A model generated the notes under the pieces. It did not search any database and was not told the DNA's origin. It saw only the letters and a list, made by a program, of their open reading frames with translations. A DNA stretch of 64,000 nucleotides from Mesodorylaimus sp. YZB2_4 (taxonomy: Eukaryota > Nematoda > Enoplea > Dorylaimida > Dorylaimidae), in contig JASANH010001609.1 in the NCBI GenBank assembly GCA_030248295.1, positions 1-64,000 on the forward strand. Direction: 5' to 3'. Positions 11,159 through 22,600 of the stretch are shown here, piece by piece (positions within the stretch are counted from its first letter, which is position 1; each line of letters begins with the position of its first letter). The position numbers and the translations under genes are program-made.

Positions 11159-11687
11159 TACGTCCATTGGCAAGGTCCTTCCTGTCATATATCTCTAAGA
11201 TGAGGTATTATGAGCATGTAGAATATGTGTTGTGTTGCTTGCAACAAAGAATGCTTCCATGCTCACTCCTTACATCAACTACACATACTGTAGAATGCTG
11301 ATATTTCTAGTTTATCAGGAAAAGCCACCCACAAAACTTTTTATATTGTCTGACTTCGAATTAAAGCTTGAAGAAAGCATTCCTGTGAATGGTTCAGAAT
11401 CAATATCATATATGCATAGGTACATGCGTCATTCTCTGGTGACCAAGCAAGTAATTGTCAATAGCTTTTATAAAAATCGTCGGAAAATATGCAAAAATTT
11501 AAATCTCTGTCCTATGAGATCTTCTCATATGGAGACAGTAAAAATTTAATTTTCTTAATGCCTGAATAAATCACACACGTTCCATCATCAATCCTGACTC
11601 TTTCACATTCCGCCGTATCTGATTAGCACAATAATTCCTACTCACCTACGCAAACTGGCGGAGCGAGGCAGAGACTACCTCGCGGGC

Positions 11688-11695
11688 TATAAAGG
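11688..11695 (+). promoter_or_regulatory. TATA box of the 11781-12824 peptide gene
   Basis: TATAAAGG lies 93 bp upstream of the ATG at 11781, comparable to the boxes of the two sister genes. Confidence 0.4.
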
Positions 11696-11780
11696 TCTGG
11701 CGCAGCGAACGAATTCTTATTGTGAAAGTTTTAACTTTCTGAAAAATTATTGATTCGTGAAAGGTCAACAAAGCTACAAT

Positions 11781-12824
11781 ATGTCCGTGATGAATGGTCG
11801 TATGCTGGTGTGCTTGATCGTCGTAGGCATGGTCGTGGATACGGTCTTGGGCCAAATACGTCTCTCCGATCGTCTCCTCTATCAACAACGATATCGGGAA
11901 CAGAAATTGAAAAGGTAAAGTATTTTTCGTCGGTGTTAGACACGCGTCCCTTACAGTGCTGAGAGATTACAGGGTCTGTTATCTCTATATCTACTGGTTC
12001 CGTGTTTCCTACCTGGACTAAAATTACATAGGTGCTCTTCGTTTTTTTTTGAGCACGTTTTTGTCTATAGCCGGCCAGCAGTCAAGCCTTATAAGCAAGG
12101 CTGTGCGGGGACCAGCACACACAGCAGGGTCCCTCTTCGCGTCTCTACTAGGAGCACCCCTACGCGATGGCATCCCGGACTGGACATCGACTTCCTCGGA
12201 CGGTGGCGGGTGGGCTTTGAAGCTTGTCGGTGTTCGACAGCCGAGACTGTCCTCGTTTGGCGTCCGTCTCTCCACTAGGAGCACCTCGGCGGTACCACGT
12301 GAGTCGCCCAAGGCCTGGCGTGCAAGGTCAGCGGGGGGCTTATGGTTCGCAAACAGACCTTCACCACCGGGGATCGAACCAGGGACAAGTCCAGCCACTT
12401 TCTCCCAAGCAATATGGAGAGACGAATGCCGAACCGCTGCACCACCGCGGCCGCACGTGCTCTTTGTTCGTGTCTCTGCTTTGGCAGAACGGTTCCGACA
12501 TCCTAATGCGCCCTATCCTCTTTACCTCAAACGTTGCGGTGTCTCCATACTTGGATGTTAAACTTGTACCAAGTATCTCAAGAAGTCAGGTCACTGAAGT
12601 AAGAGAGAGGTATTGTTTGAATAATTCGTGGTTCTCGTTTTAGCGCTCGCAAAGGAGCTTTGTCACCCGAAGCCATTGCAGCGGCCCAAAGAACACTGAA
12701 CGAGTTGACCAACGTTTATCGAGACCGTATTCGAGGTCCGTCCGATAGCCGCATGGGAGCCAAACGAGTCAGTTGCATGTTCACACCTGTACAATGTTTG
12801 GTCTTGCGAAGACGTGCCGAATGA
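11781..12824 (+). CDS. Allatostatin-C-like neuropeptide precursor
   Basis: Exons 11781-11914 and 12644-12824 encode 104 residues. A signal peptide (about residues 1-24, ending VVDTVLG) is followed by QIRLSDRLLYQQRYREQ and a phase-2 intron, as in the genes at 7699 and 8775. Exon 2 ends GAKRVSCMFTPVQCLVLRRRAE. A KR cleavage site precedes a C-x6-C ring with Phe at position 3 and Pro-Val at 5-6, closer to the allatostatin C ring (CYFNPISC) than the 8775 gene. The residues TPVQCL are shared exactly with that gene, showing recent common origin. The peptide would be a secreted ligand of AST-C/somatostatin-type receptors. The intron is 729 bp, against 60-66 bp in the sisters, because it holds a SINE (12043-12456). 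C-terminal trimming past the basic RRR would leave a non-amidated end. Confidence 0.72.
12043..12456 (-). mobile_element. tRNA-derived SINE in an intron
   Basis: Read on the minus strand, the element begins with a tRNA-like head. An A-box-like GGTGGTGCAGCGGTTCGG is followed about 50 bp later by the B box GGTTCGATCC, forming an RNA polymerase III promoter. A GC-rich body follows, then an A-tail (nine T on the plus strand at 12042-12050). The flanks are a 12-bp target-site duplication with one mismatch, GTGCTCTTCGTT at 12032-12043 and GTGCTCTTTGTT at 12457-12468. It interrupts the intron of the 11781 peptide gene. Long open frames reported across it are a by-product of its GC content. Confidence 0.85.
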
Positions 12825-14075
12825 AAGGAAATTCTAACTGCGTGATATTTGTGACAAAAACGCATGATTTCCATGAAATTTCAGGCTTAAGACCCACGTA
12901 ATATGTCTGTGACTCGGCCGGTATGCTTGCAGCTAACTGAAAAACATGTCCTTAACAGCTTTTGCTCGATTAGACAGCGGCAGTGCGCTCTTCAGCTTCA
13001 ATAAAACCAATGGCACACCCCCTCGATGTTTTCATCTTGCTAACACTCACATTGACGTGGACAGACTATTTTTTTAAGTAGTCAATGAACCATTGGTCTG
13101 TTCCTATTTTCTGTGGTTTATAAATGGCAGTATTCAAAACAGCCAGAAAAATTTTCTTATCATTCGCTTGCATGCTCCTGCTCTCCAATCTAGTTTAATC
13201 GCGCATTGGTGCGCGAAAATTCCTTGCTATTTTTTCTGAAACGTGGTATACTAAGCTTACGAAAATACTACATACAATTTGTACAGGCTTACTTTTTAGA
13301 AAAACAGTTATTATAAGGCAGGACAAAAGCAGAGCAGCAATTAGCCCATAAAGTTCATTGCGACACAAAATAATTGGCGTGTCCTCAACCTAATAACATT
13401 GTCCTGGTGCTCTGCTTTAGAAGATGGTGCATGTGATCAAGACTACTTCGTCTTCTTTCGTGGCCGTGTGTAAGGGGCTGACCATTCGAAGAAATCTTTC
13501 GAAAGAAACGATGGCCGTTTTTATCGTAGACGTGACGAAAGCTAAAAACAATGACATTGATACTCACTTTAGACACACCTTAGGCAGCAAGAGTAATTTT
13601 GGAATGCTGAACATGTTATAAGGCCATATTCTGATAAGATGATAAGCTGATTCTTACTCGGATTTACTCCTTAATAAAAGCTCAGCAGGGCACGGTTCGA
13701 TTTTTTTAGGTATGTACGTTTCCCTGTTTGTCGTTTTTCCATCAAAGGATTGGCCGGGTATGATTCGAGAATAGATTGGTTTAAAGTTGGTGGTTCTCTG
13801 AAAAAAGCACATTCCATGATAAGAAAATCTATTATATGGGATAATGTTTTGTTAAAAATAGATGTCGGGCTATGATACTAGCAGGCACGATTTTCCCTAT
13901 CTCTTCCTGCTTGACTGTGTGTTTTCAAATAATAATAGTGCTTATGGAATGATATGAAACACGTCAATGGAATGCATCTAGATATTGGCTTCCTGAGCGT
14001 TGAGCCTTTATGAAATAGATGGCTAATCTTAAGCACATGCTATCGATTCAGCGATAGCTTGCTACAGGTTCTTAA
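12825..14075. other. No gene recognised
   Basis: AT-rich sequence with only short frames. A 65-codon frame at 13424-13621 has no signature. This lies between the peptide cluster and the SAXO-like gene. Confidence 0.4.
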
Positions 14076-14183
14076 CTGGTGGAAAGTGATCGCCAGCCGC
14101 GGTGCATACCACTGGTGGAAAGTGATCGCCAGCCACGGTGCATACCACTGGTGGAAAGTGATCGCCAGCCACGGTGCATACCA
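14076..14183. repeat. Three tandem copies of a 36-bp unit
   Basis: Units at 14076-14111, 14112-14147 and 14148-14183 differ at a single base (CCGCGG versus CCACGG). On the minus strand each unit encodes WYAPWLAITFHQ in one frame (R in place of the second W in one unit). Each ends in CTTTCCACCAG, which resembles a 3' splice site. The array lies just downstream of the stop of the SAXO-like gene. Confidence 0.9.
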
Positions 14184-14218
14184 CCAGGGCTTATATGCCC
14201 ATATGAAAGAGGGAAGTA

Positions 14219-15529
14219 TCATCCTACCTGGTATTCCCAAGGTTTGTAGTCCTGGCCACTGACAGTGGTAGCTTGCATGGGGCCTTCCCTGAACCCCACA
14301 CTAGTGACGGGTTTGTACGCTTTGGTTCGCTCGGCTAGTTTGGGTCCATATTCAGCCCTGTGCATAGTTTCATTTTCCATTCTCTCGCCGTCTCCTAAAC
14401 TCAGTCGTTTCGGTTTGAATGCATTGGGTCTTTGGCCAAGTGGCTTTGGACTGTATATGCTTCGATTGGTAGTCTCGTTTGACACAGGAGCATCCTCTGG
14501 AGGTGCCAAACGTGACTGCTTTGGTCGGAAGGACGTGCTGCGTACCGACAGTTCTTTAGGATCGTAAACACTTCTATTGGTCGTTAGATTATCAAAGGCT
14601 TCTCCGTTCCATAACTTGCGACTGCTCGGTTTATAGGAATGGGTCTTCTCTACACTTTTCGGCGCGTATTCTATTCGATTGGTGGTGCCCAATTCAGGAG
14701 CCGATACTGTTGATGCTAGAATGCTTCGATGACTAGGCTTGAAGCTTGTTGCTTTTTCACCCCGTTTTGGCCCATACTCGGATCGATGAGTTGTGACTGT
14801 GGATGCGGATGAAGATGGGCGTGCATGATCATAGGGTACTTCGTCAGGTCTTTTAAAGTTTGTGGGTCGTTCGATATTCTTGTGCTGAGTATAATAAGTT
14901 CGATTGGTAGTATCACCAAAAAAGGGCAAATCGGAGTACTGATAAGCAATAGTATCCCCTGAATCATCCTGGTTCTTATTGGGGTCCCTGGTCGTTTGGT
15001 CCCTAAGGGACGCGTCGGAGTAATCCTGGACCACGCCGCCGCTTGATCTGGGCGGTTTATAGATCATTCTCGGCTGGGTAGTTATCTTGGTGTAGACAGA
15101 CCGGTTAGTGGTGTCGCCATAAAAGGGAACGTCCGCGTGATAGTGGCTAGCATTGCTGACATTGCTGTTTTCTCGATTCGATAGTGAATCGTCCGGATTC
15201 AAACCGTCGTTGGTCTGAGTTTCGAGTTGGTCCTCGGCATCGACCTGATGTCCTGATGTAGGCTCGCTGTAATTTGTTTGGTCTGCGAATGGGAATTGAG
15301 CATCGCCGTATAAGGATCGTGCAGTAGGTTGACTGGGAGAGGGCTCTATCCGTTGGTAACTGGATCGATGTGTTGTATCTCCATAAAAGGGAACATTGGA
15401 GTATTGCTGACGATATAAATCAGCCGAACTCAACTGCGGGGTGAGGTTATTGGCGGTTAGGGAATTCGAGGTATGTTGAAGATAGGCGGCGTATGGGTCG
15501 TAGTCTTCGTAAAGATTTTGCTCAGTCAT
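14219..15529 (-). CDS. SAXO/MAP6-like microtubule-stabilising repeat protein
   Basis: An intronless frame of 436 residues starts MTEQNLYEDYDPYAAY (ATG at 15529; the longer frame upstream relies on a TTG). It is built from about nine degenerate repeats of 30-45 residues. Each has the form G-x-TTxR-S-x-Y followed by a basic F/Y-KP segment, for example FFGDTTNRTYYT, GTTNRIEYAPKSVEKTHSYKP, ETTNRSIYSPKPLGQRPNAF and ETMHRAEYGPKLAERTKAYKP. This T-T-x-R-x-x-Y / x-x-F-K-P pattern is that of the Mn modules of SAXO1/2 and MAP6, which bind and stabilise microtubules in axonemes and neurons. In a nematode the likely sites are sensory cilia or sperm (inference). The final codons TAC CAG are followed by GTAGGA, a donor, and tandem acceptor-like repeats lie 40-110 bp beyond, so alternative C-termini are possible. 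Confidence 0.65.
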   Translation of the reverse strand: MTEQNLYEDYDPYAAYLQHTSNSLTANNLTPQLSSADLYRQQYSNVPFYGDTTHRSSYQRIEPSPSQPTARSLYGDAQFPFADQTNYSEPTSGHQVDAEDQLETQTNDGLNPDDSLSNRENSNVSNASHYHADVPFYGDTTNRSVYTKITTQPRMIYKPPRSSGGVVQDYSDASLRDQTTRDPNKNQDDSGDTIAYQYSDLPFFGDTTNRTYYTQHKNIERPTNFKRPDEVPYDHARPSSSASTVTTHRSEYGPKRGEKATSFKPSHRSILASTVSAPELGTTNRIEYAPKSVEKTHSYKPSSRKLWNGEAFDNLTTNRSVYDPKELSVRSTSFRPKQSRLAPPEDAPVSNETTNRSIYSPKPLGQRPNAFKPKRLSLGDGERMENETMHRAEYGPKLAERTKAYKPVTSVGFREGPMQATTVSGQDYKPWEYQVG

Positions 15530-16606
15530 AGTCAGGCAGTGGGACAATCCCTGATTTCAAAAGGGGTCCTTTTTACTAATTTGTGCTAATCACAAACAGG
15601 TGCCAGCTAGTACTGGTGGACCAGGTCGAGTGAACGCTGGAGCTAACTAATGAGCGGTCGAGACCGTGAACTAGTGAATATTGGGTCAATACATGTTCAG
15701 CACGTCACCATGGTGTCACCCTGGTAGCAGTTTCTTCTGTGGAACAATGCCCAGGGATCAATAAAATTGCTTGAACGGGTTGACGAACTGCACAAAAAGA
15801 ATCAGTATCTTCACCTGCTTAATAGCTTGCCGCGGGTATGTGTAGTGTCAGCTCCCACAATCATGACTCTTAACGTGACATCTCTTAACCCTAAGCTTTT
15901 CGCTTTTCGTTGCATTCGAACCGTTTCAGCCGGTGTTGCATATGCTTACTTCGCACTGACGTCTGGGCGACATTCTTGACTCACTTTTCTCTTCAATGCC
16001 ACCGCCACTGTGACTTTGCTGGACCGAAGCGAGAACGCTATTCAAACAAACAATACATCACTCGCCAAGAACAAATTCGCGGCAACCGGCTTGGCTTGAT
16101 TTGACTTCAAAACTAGATTGCCATATATGGAGTGTGTGCGCCATCGGGGTCGTGGGCGATGATTCGTCTCGTGCACACCCCCTCGCAATACATTTCTCGC
16201 TACGACGAGGCGGCTGGTATAAACAGAAAAATCGATTCAATGACGACGATGTGTGTAGCCGCAAAGAGTGTATTAGTCGCGGTTTAGCCCGGGCAGCGAA
16301 CTTTTCATAGCTTCGAAAAAGCGTGGTATGCAGAAACTAACAGAAGAACGGAAGTTTTTCATTGTCGTGTCTTGCCTTGCCATCTGGCAGCTGCTTTCCA
16401 AAATTTACAACCCGTGTTCAAACGGATACGCGTTCTTTTGCTTCGTGTTTTGAGGCGTATTGCATTCGAAATTTTTGAGGAAATAGTATTGTTAGCTCTT
16501 CAAACCTACAATCCTTCTCCTGGTCCCAGATCAGTGACAGCTTTCCACGATCCCACCGCTGCAATCCTCCAAGTTTTTTGTGTGCCTTCATGGTTTTTTT
16601 AAGACA
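15530..16606. other. Intergenic region between divergent genes
   Basis: The SAXO-like gene and the phospholipase D gene are transcribed away from each other across about 1.1 kb. No coding frame with a signature is seen. It presumably contains both promoters; I see no strong TATA box. Confidence 0.4.
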
Positions 16607-19600
16607 ATGGAGGAAACGCAGCTGCACATTCAAAGCATTGGCCCACCTTCCACTACGGTCGTCGAACCAGCACCGCCGGTTCAATTGGCCCGTGGCACCA
16701 ATGTTCAACGACTAGTGATGGCGCCCTTAGCTCAGAAAGAGAATAGTGGGAGTAAAGATGACGAAGTGGCATCTGCTTGCGATTCTGATACCGACACTGA
16801 TATCGATGAGCACGAGCAATGCGATTGTATTACGGAGACGACAGTCGGTAAACAACAGCTTGTTCAAGGAGCGATCTAATAATGGATGCTTATTTCATAT
16901 TTTTAGCTGAAATACCCTACGTGAGCATTTATGAAACAGAGAAGGAAATCAAGGAACGTGGATACTTTACTCAATCACCGCAAGCAGCCATTGTGCATGC
17001 CGAAAGGGATACCAACTCAATACACTTAATCGATCGATACATGTATGCCATGCTTCCTTATCACCTTATCAATGCATGTCTTGACTGATGTCTCGCACAT
17101 CATTTTTCTTCTCGTTGTAGTTACACGATAGAAGTCAAACATGGGAAACATCAGTGGCTTGTCCTTAGACGATACAGCGACTTTCGCGACCTCAATAGCA
17201 AACTTCTGCTGTTTCGAGCTGGACAGAACATCGCTGAGCCGATGCACAGGTGAGACTTTATTCATATGTGATATGACAGGAGACGAAGAAATTGGTCTTG
17301 GCCTGTCAGATTAGGTAGAGCAAATGAGTGATGCTGTAATCGGCTTGTTCACTATAGGCTACAGGAAAGGCGTCAAGAAAGGCGAGAACAAAGGAGGTAA
17401 GAGAACTATTGAAATCAGCACCTGCTGGGTGTCACGAGTTTTTATTCAAAGTAGCTATTTGGTCCAATTATCTGCCATGCCTGCATGTACACACACTACA
17501 GGCTCTACCCTATGCCCCTACCTCCTCAATTCCCTAGTCAATCCTCTCCTAGGTTAAAAGCACAAACACTTCGATATGGGCACGGTGCCTTGACAGCAGA
17601 AGGAGCTGCTACTCCGTTGACTGAGGCTCAATCTGAACGGCCGAACACAGTCAAGGTTAAAAAGACCATTGTCTTACGACATGGCGAACAGAGTAAATCA
17701 GAAGAAAGGGGACACGAAGGTCATAATCACCGTCATCGCCATAGACAAAGACCTTGCAAGTTGCCACATTTTCCACTTTTGCCAGACACGGCTGTTTCGC
17801 AAGAAAAACTGGAACAGAGAAAGGTAAGACGGTGCGAGAAAGCGCCATTTGGTCAGTCCTAGACAACTAATCGTAAGTACAGAAGATGCTGGAGATCTGC
17901 GGTCTTTGACACACGGAGCTTGTCAATAAGTTACAAACGAGTAATCCCCCTCAGTCTGCTCCTCATAGTTCAAAATGGCTTCTCCCTTCAACAATTTCAG
18001 AACCTTTGTAGAGGCTGCGAATTTTTTTATACATAGGTAGGACCCATGCACACATATAACCTGTTTTCTTTGGGAGTATACACGCTCTCCACTTTGCCGC
18101 ATAGGCGCAAAGAAAACAGATAGTAGTTTCAACAGAATCTGTGATCGCATGGACTTTGCCCTCCAGCGGTGTGTACCAATCTTCATTTTTCAGGAAGACC
18201 TTGGTCGTTACATAGCAGCTGTCCTCCACGTTCCTGCCTACCGAAACCACCATGAGACGGTAATCTGCTGCCATTCCATTGCAGTCGCGAACCTGATCTG
18301 GTCGGTTTCAGCTCGAATTCCTGGGCGTCAGTCGCCTGTCTTTTGTCTCCGGTTTGGGCAGTAAAGGCGAAGAAGGTTACATCAAGAAGAGACCCGGAGG
18401 TGCAACACAGTTTCACGGATGCAGGCTCTTTTGCATAACTCGGGTGGCGCCTTGGAGAAAGAGGTATTTTATCTTGTTTTTTATACCAAATTATTGAAGA
18501 GAACTGCCATTTAGATGGCTGGTCCTAAAAGACAGTTACTTGGTCTACTTGCGTCCGAAGGAGCAAGAAATCAGTGAAGTGCTCCTTTTCGAGAAAGGCC
18601 TTCAAGTCATGGCTGGCAAACTTCAGACAGGGAGCGCCAAGCAAATTGCCATATCGAATCTACATAGGTAAGCGTATTGATTAATTTTGCTTATATTTCC
18701 ATGTACAGTAATGTGGGAGTTGCATGTGAAAGTGGAATATGTGACGCATGATCCTCGTCTATCCTGAATGCACTGGGTGAGGTGCATGCAATACATGAAT
18801 AGTGCGCGGGAGGTAATACTAGTCCAACTCCTTGCTCGGCATCTAAACTCTGTACCGCCTGCTGTAGCAAAAAAATCAAGTTCATGGAACACTTGGCTGA
18901 GAGGAAAAACTGCCACATGCAAAAATGCATTGAACAGAAATCAAGCGGCCTAATAAGAGCACTTAGAATTCAAAGAGTGTGCTGTTCGCCTATGTATCTC
19001 TTTCAGGACACTAAAGATCAAATGTTCGCACGATTGGATCGCCGAAGAATGGCGACGTGCTTTGATCGCAGCAATAGAGTCAGTGGGGACAATTTGGTTA
19101 GAGCCGAATCGATTCGACTCCTCGTATCCGATCCGAGAGGACAGTTACGCGCAGTGGCTCGTTGATGGCCGTTCTTTCATGGAAGAAGCGGCTAATATGA
19201 TAGAAATAGCGAAGGAAGATATTTTCATCACAGATTGGTGGCTCAGTCCAGAAATCTTCATGAAGAGACCGCCATCCGATACCAGCAGTTCGATTTGGCG
19301 ATTGGATACGTTACTAAAGAGGAAAGCTGAACAGGGTGTCAAAGTGTTTGTACTTTTGTACAAAGAAGTATCATTGGCACTGTCGATCAATAGCTTGTAT
19401 TCGAAAGTCAAGTTGCAATCGTTGCATCCAAATATCAAAGTAAGCAAGAGCGAAAAAATGTGAAAGTCTTCTGGCCATTTTGCTGTTTCAGGTACAACGT
19501 CATCGCGGTGCCATGAATTGGGCTCATCATGAGAAACTGATCGTTGTCGATCAAACTATCGCCTTCGTTGGTGGAATCGATCTATGCTATGGCAGATGGG

Positions 19601-22600
19601 ATGATCATCAACACAGGTATTTTTTGACCTCTGCACTACCTTTGAGCTATCTTTTACCACAAGCAAACAATCTGAATGACTGACAATCGATAGAGCAGTC
19701 AGAAAAGTACCGAGTTGATATATTAGCGATATCCAGTCCGCCCTCTGCGTCCTATATTTTGCAACTTTTGGTCATCTTTGTTGGCTTAAAAGAAATCGAT
19801 TTTCTTTCGCAGTAGGGATATAGGCTGCCAGAAAAGCCAGCGCATCTTTCGGTGGCCACTCCTAGCTTTGTCTGTTTAGATTGGCCGACACTGCTGGCGC
19901 AATCGTCGAACAGACGGTGCATTTGCACGAAGACATCCAATTGGCAGGCAAGTTATTGAGCGGACTAGCCATGTATGGCAAACAACAAGAAGAGGACAAA
20001 CTCAAAGATGAAGGGATTCCCGTTATGAGTTCCCGTGCCAAGGACCGAAAAACCAGGCGGTCAAGCAAAAGTGAACAACCTCTGACCATTGTGGAAGAGA
20101 AACGAGAGCCGTCGCCAGAGGGCGACGGAACGAAGAATAGAAGGATGAGCAGGGTAGGATTTAGTCTGGTCTAGCTGAGAGTCATCATGAGCGATCGAGC
20201 GTTGTTAGGGCTTGGCATATCTGGCTGAGTGGAGAGTGAAAGCAAAGGCAAAACGGGCTCAACGCCAGTTGGAAGAGAAGATCAAAGAGGACTCAGACGA
20301 AGAAAGCGAAGAAGACATCACGTAAGTGTGCCAATTACATTCTCGTACAGTCAGGTCAGACTGTCCTGGGCCCCATATCGAAGACATTATGATCTTATTA
20401 TCCACAGGTCCAGTCCAGTCTGAGCGACACGATGAGGACCCCCATTCTTCTCATTTCAGCCTTCCCCAAGAAACGCATATTGAACTGACCGGCAATGAAA
20501 AATGGTGGATTGGCAAAGATTATGTTAATTTTATCTTCAAAGATTTTATGGCTTTGGATAGTCCATTTACTGGTGAGGCAAGCTTGTCACGTGCTCACCT
20601 CTGTCCTCAAATTTTGATTTCTAGATTTTATTGATCGCACACGAATGCCTCGAATGCCATGGCACGATATAGGGTCGGTGGTTTATGGAAGTGCGGCTCG
20701 AGATGTCGCCAGACATTTTATTGAAAGATGGAATGCGTGCAAAGTAAGTGGGGCTGCACTCGATGCTGCCCTGATTGAGCCTTTGAATGAAGACCCATTG
20801 TCCATTTCTGATCCCCAAGCAAAATAAAAAATTATGAGATTTCAGGTAGAAAAGTACCACGACAACAAAAATTACCCCTTCTTGTTGCCAAAATCGTATG
20901 AAAATATTCAAATTCCGAAGCGATTGCGTAAAAAGGCCATTTCGTGCAAAGTGCAGATCATTCGCAGCGCTAGTTCCATTTCGACTGGACGGATGCAAAC
21001 AGAAAGTAGCATTTATGAAGCTTATAAACAAACCATTGAGAAAGCTGAACATTATATCTACATCGAGGTGAGTGGGATTGTGCTAGACAGTGAAAGACGA
21101 GTACAGACCGCATGGGTGCTGTCCTCCAGCAGAGCAACCAAGTTGGCTCGGGATTTGTTTGTCAGGTCACGCTTTGCTGCCTAGAGTTCAATACAAATGC
21201 GAATCTGTTGGTAAGAAACGATGAACTGACAAAGTGCGGTGTTCCTAGTGTCCAGGCAATCATAACAGCTCATCCTCAACAACTGGTCATCATGATGATC
21301 GATATCATCGGATCCTGCTCCAGAAGAGGTTTTCACTTTGTGGAAACAAATTTGCTGCAAAGAACATGCTCTTGTTCGAAGAAGCAGGCAGAAACTCACC
21401 CGCCCATCCACCATCTCTCCTAGTTTTTAGAATGCGAAGAAGTATTCTCTAATGCTGACCATGAGATGCTTCTAGTAGAGGCGCGGAGGGAAGCCATTGC
21501 GTTCTCCCTCACGCAATCTTTCGAATGTGGAAATGTTGACTTACTGGACAGTGAGGCAAAAATAAGGTCGGACAAAATAAATAAACATAATTGTTGATGA
21601 AAATTCGGTCATCTTTTCAGAATCAATTCTTTGTGAGCCAAGTTGGTGAAAGAAAAACAGTTTTGAACGGAATTGCTCAAGCACTGTATGATCGGATTGT
21701 TCTTGCTCACAAGTAAGCTTCTAATTGTAAGTTTTTCTGCTTCTTTGAATGCAGCAGTTTTGCACCTTTCAGGAACAATGAACAGTTTCGGGTTTATGTG
21801 GTCATGCCTGTAAGTACCTACTCCTGTTTAGTCTCTCCTCTTCTTTCAGCCAGTTTCATGCTTTCAGCTCTTGCCTGGATTTGAAGTCGGAACAGCCTTG
21901 TTCACTGTGCTACACTGGACTTACCTCTCGATCAGTAAAGGACAGAACAGCCTATTGCAGAAGCTGGAAAGTGTTGGTAAGCATTATGAACAAATTTCAA
22001 ATTCTTGGGACTGATACGTAATTGATCTTCAGTTGGTGATCCAAGTCGATATATCACATTTTGTTCCTTGAGAAAATACGACTCAATGGGCGATAGGCTG
22101 GTGAGTTGAAAGTTGCTGCTTTTGATACCTTTGTGAAACATTATGCTTGCCTAGGTCACGGAACTGATCTACATCCACAGCAAGCTTATGATCGTGGATG
22201 ATCGATACGTCATAATCGGATCGGCCAACATAAATGACCGATCTCAACTGGGTGATCGGGACTCGGAAGTGGCCATTTACACAGAAGACACAGAATTCGA
22301 GCCATCAGTCATGGCAGGCAATCCTTATCAGGCCGGAAAATTTGCCGCGTCCCTTCGCCGACACCTGTTCAGAGAGCATTTGGGGTTGTTGGAAGAATGT
22401 CCTCTCTCTGGCCCCGACCAACATCCAACAACTGGGCATCATGATAAGATCGATATCAGCGATCCTGCTTCGGAAGAGTTTTTCACTTTGTGGAAACAAA
22501 TTGCTGCAAAGAACACGCTCTTGTTTGAAGAAGTAGGCCAGAAGTCCCCCAAAGGCCCCCATCCTAGTTTTATTATTTTTCAGATTTTTGACTGCCTTCC

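Noticed and set aside
12049..12643. Plus-strand frames of 170 and 139 codons
   Set aside because: They lie in the SINE within the peptide-gene intron; the open frames come from GC-rich SINE sequence and contain its A and B boxes in antisense.
14076..14183. CRISPR-like array
   Set aside because: The three 36-bp units are directly adjacent with no spacers, and the genome is eukaryotic; it is a minisatellite.
14230..15547. N-terminal extension of the SAXO-like protein to 15547
   Set aside because: The extension relies on a TTG start; the first ATG in frame is at 15529.
22533..22583. In-frame 17-residue insert in phospholipase D
   Set aside because: It is a 51-bp intron with GT donor and TTTTTCAG acceptor; removing it restores the conserved family sequence.
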